Origin: Cyclina sinensis
Taxonomy: Eukaryota; Mollusca; Bivalvia; Venerida; Veneridae
Assembly: GCA_012932295.1 (NCBI GenBank)
Contig: JAAONU010000014.1
Span: 3,056,501 to 3,120,500, forward strand
Length of the DNA stretch: 64,000 nucleotides
Reading direction: 5' to 3'
Both the position numbers and the translations under genes were made by a program. The notes under the pieces were generated by a model. That model had not been told where the DNA came from. It saw only the letters and a list, made by a program, of their open reading frames with translations, and did not search any database. This document shows, piece by piece, positions 62,307 to 64,000 of the stretch (position 1 is its first letter; every line of letters begins with the position of its first letter).

Positions 62307-62347
62307 CTTTCTATATCGAGTATCTAGACATAGCTGACAGCAGTTTT
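62307..62347 (-). CDS. Possible further upstream exon of the unidentified gene
   Basis: Between an AG at 62349-62348 (GACACCCATAG, a weak tract) and donor GTAAAT at 62306, the frame reads xNCCQLCLDTRYRK and ends in phase 0, matching the phase-0 start of the 54236 exon (..RYRK|RQEAEW..). The other two frames contain stops. CCxxC could bind zinc. The acceptor is weak and 41 bases is short, so this is tentative. A still weaker donor-like site, CATTTG|GTAAGG at 63103, could supply a preceding exon. Confidence 0.3.
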
Positions 62348-62349
62348 CT

Positions 62350-63540
62350 ATGGGTGTCAAAAGTTATCACAGTCAGTGATGATAACTGAAAGTATTTCTT
62401 GTTTAAGTGATAATTCAGTGGCAAGGAAATTGTATTTTATTTATAAATGTAGTGGACATGGTTTGATTATATCGTCAGATTGTCTGAAAACCCAGCAATA
62501 TTGGTGTGGGAACTTCAGCAGTTTTTCCCAATTTTTGACCATTTTTTTAAAAAGGCAAGCTAAACTTTCAATTGAGTTAATCTACTAAACCACCAAAAAT
62601 CTGAAAATATTTAAAATTTAAGAGACACACATGAAAATCAAATTTTTTGATTGGTGTTACTACTACAACAACAACAACATTTTATTAGCAACTTGACCTT
62701 ACTGTAGCAAGTTAAATATATTTAATTAGAACAAACCTGACAGTTTCTGTCTACATGATTAAGAACAAAGTATATATGACATATTTCTATGACAATCCAA
62801 CTTACTGACATCAAAAGTTTACGTTTTACTTAACTCGTTTTACTTATTGTCCTATATTCTGGTAGTTGCCAGTGTTTATGCCAATTTCCATTTAACTTGC
62901 TTTGAAACTGATTTGCAGGCTTTCTGGTTCTTATCTAGTCAGTTGAGAAAAAACAAATTTTCAAAGTTTTTGTTTTTCAAATCTTGGTTTCAGGGCATCT
63001 ATCAAATCACTTGAAAAAAAAGTGATAAAGTATTTTTCCAATAAAAATAAATAGTGAAACAAAATTCCTTATAAAGAATTGTAGTTATATAATCAACCCT
63101 TACCAAATGGACTATTCTTCATTAATTTGAACTGTACCATATAATTATCATTAATGGAATAACAGTAATATTATAGAAAACTCAATAGGATCATAGTCCA
63201 TTCTGGTTATAAAGGCAAAAACAGTTGTTGACAACAGTATACAGATTAATTAAACAAATTGTTCTGAATCAGAAGTAGTTACAGTACAAGGTCATGGTCA
63301 GACTTAGCTGTTGGGGTTTGAACCTGTAAATTTTGGTAGATCCACACATCCTGTCTTTGGAGTCTTAAAAAGCACTAACAGTCTCATTACATGAATATAT
63401 GAACATGAAATTTTCTTCTTTTTTTCAGACAAATTGGTCTGACATTTGCTAAATCCACTGTGAGCCAATTGTAAGAGTGGGAGACTGGAAGACATTTTGA
63501 ATTGTGACGTTTGACACTAACTTAAAAGGTATCTCTCCCT
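62350..63540. repeat. AT-rich DNA with a reversed (CAA)n retroelement tail
   Basis: CAACAACAACAACATTTTAT then TAGCAA at 62667-62692 is the reverse complement of the GCTAATAAA-(TTG)n tail seen at 43378. The rest is AT-rich, with an acceptor-like tract near 63412-63429 on the + strand but no recognisable exon. Confidence 0.45.
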
Positions 63541-63561
63541 TCACTGTTTTACAAGAATTTT

Positions 63562-64000
63562 TATGCCCCCACAAAGTGGGGAGCATATAGCGTTGCACTT
63601 GTCCGTTCGTCCGTACATCTGTCCGTCCGTCCGTACGTCTGTCCGTACGTCCCGAAATCTTGTGAACGCAACTCCTCTTAAACCGGATGGCAGATTTTGC
63701 TTAAACTTCCAGGGATGAACAACCTTAATGTGTAGATGGTAGTAAAGGAAGGAATTTTCGCTGCGACCAAATTTAACAGAATTATGGCCCTTTGTTGATT
63801 TTTTCACTATATACTATGTAGAAATTTTGTGAACGCAACTCCTCTTATACCGGATGGCAGATTTTGCTTTAACTTCCAGGGATGAACAACCTTAATGTGT
63901 AGATGGTAGTAAAGGAAGGAATTTTTGCTGCGACCAAATTTAACAGAATTATGGCCCTTTGTTGTTTTTTTCACTATATACCATATAGAAATTTTGTGAA
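63562..64000 (+). mobile_element. Tandem-repeat element with 5' hairpin, truncated by window end
   Basis: Opens with the hairpin TATGCCCCCAC (63562-63572), AAA, GTGGGGAGCATA (63576-63587), perfect but for one bulged base. A (TCCG)n/(TCCGTACG)n stretch follows (63600-63652), then copies of a 167-base unit marked by GTGAACGCAACTCCTCTTA at 63662 and 63829 and again at 63996. The first two copies are nearly identical. Same architecture as the 50847 element. The - strand frame at 63541-63807 is an artefact. Confidence 0.85.

Noticed and set aside
62360..62392. TTATCACAGTCAGTGATGATAAC resembled the start of miR-2/miR-13 (TATCACAG) and has short self-complementarity
   Set aside because: Only 8 perfect pairs close to the loop, no extended stem of 20 or more pairs, and the seed-like match stops after TATCACAG; not a miRNA precursor.

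Overview
This is a piece of an animal nuclear genome: AT-rich, with short exons bounded by GT-AG introns, long introns, many microsatellites and many dispersed repeats. Recognisable genes and repeats point to a mollusc, most likely a bivalve. That placement rests on my memory of similar tandem-repeat and 'ATGCCCCC' elements in clam and mussel sequences and is an inference. Only a few percent of the window codes for protein, and nearly all of the many short open frames are chance.

Genes, left to right. (1) The last two exons of O-GlcNAc transferase (OGT) lie on the + strand at 1215-1456 and 2068-2224, followed by a likely 1.9 kb 3' UTR. The OGT intron upstream holds a tandem-repeat array of about 160-base units. 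(2) A complete Phox2 paired-like homeobox gene lies on the - strand in four exons (27026 down to 9552). Its phases agree at every junction and give a 283-residue protein; intron 1 is 15.6 kb. OGT and Phox2 converge. Several islands of higher-complexity, CpG-retaining sequence inside intron 1 and on both flanks look like cis-regulatory DNA. A possible short spliced divergent transcript starts just upstream of Phox2. (3) The 3' half of an unrecognised gene lies on the - strand, with exons at 54236-54107, 53701-53632 and 50145-50073 and a possible further exon at 62347-62307; phases agree and it ends in a lysine/arginine-rich tail and a stop.

Mobile and repeated DNA. 42.1-44.0 kb holds a decayed L1-type LINE reverse transcriptase. 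A 366-base 5'-truncated retroelement with a (TTG)n tail interrupts it between matching target-site copies, and about 220-base direct repeats flank the whole. Three copies of a roughly 360-base element (33.2, 50.5 and 58.1 kb) combine terminal inverted repeats with a tRNA-like pol III promoter. The 50.5 kb copy is split by a 1.4 kb tandem-repeat element whose 5' hairpin architecture recurs at 63.56 kb. Other arrays include five copies of the palindrome GTAAACGTTTAC (31.0 kb), an 86-base triplication (57.8 kb), a decayed ~96-base array (47.9 kb), and TA/TG microsatellites.

The most unusual items are the TIR-plus-tRNA-promoter element family, the nested insertions that let relative ages be read directly, and the dense set of candidate regulatory islands around Phox2. 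No CRISPR array, operon, rRNA or intact tRNA gene was seen.
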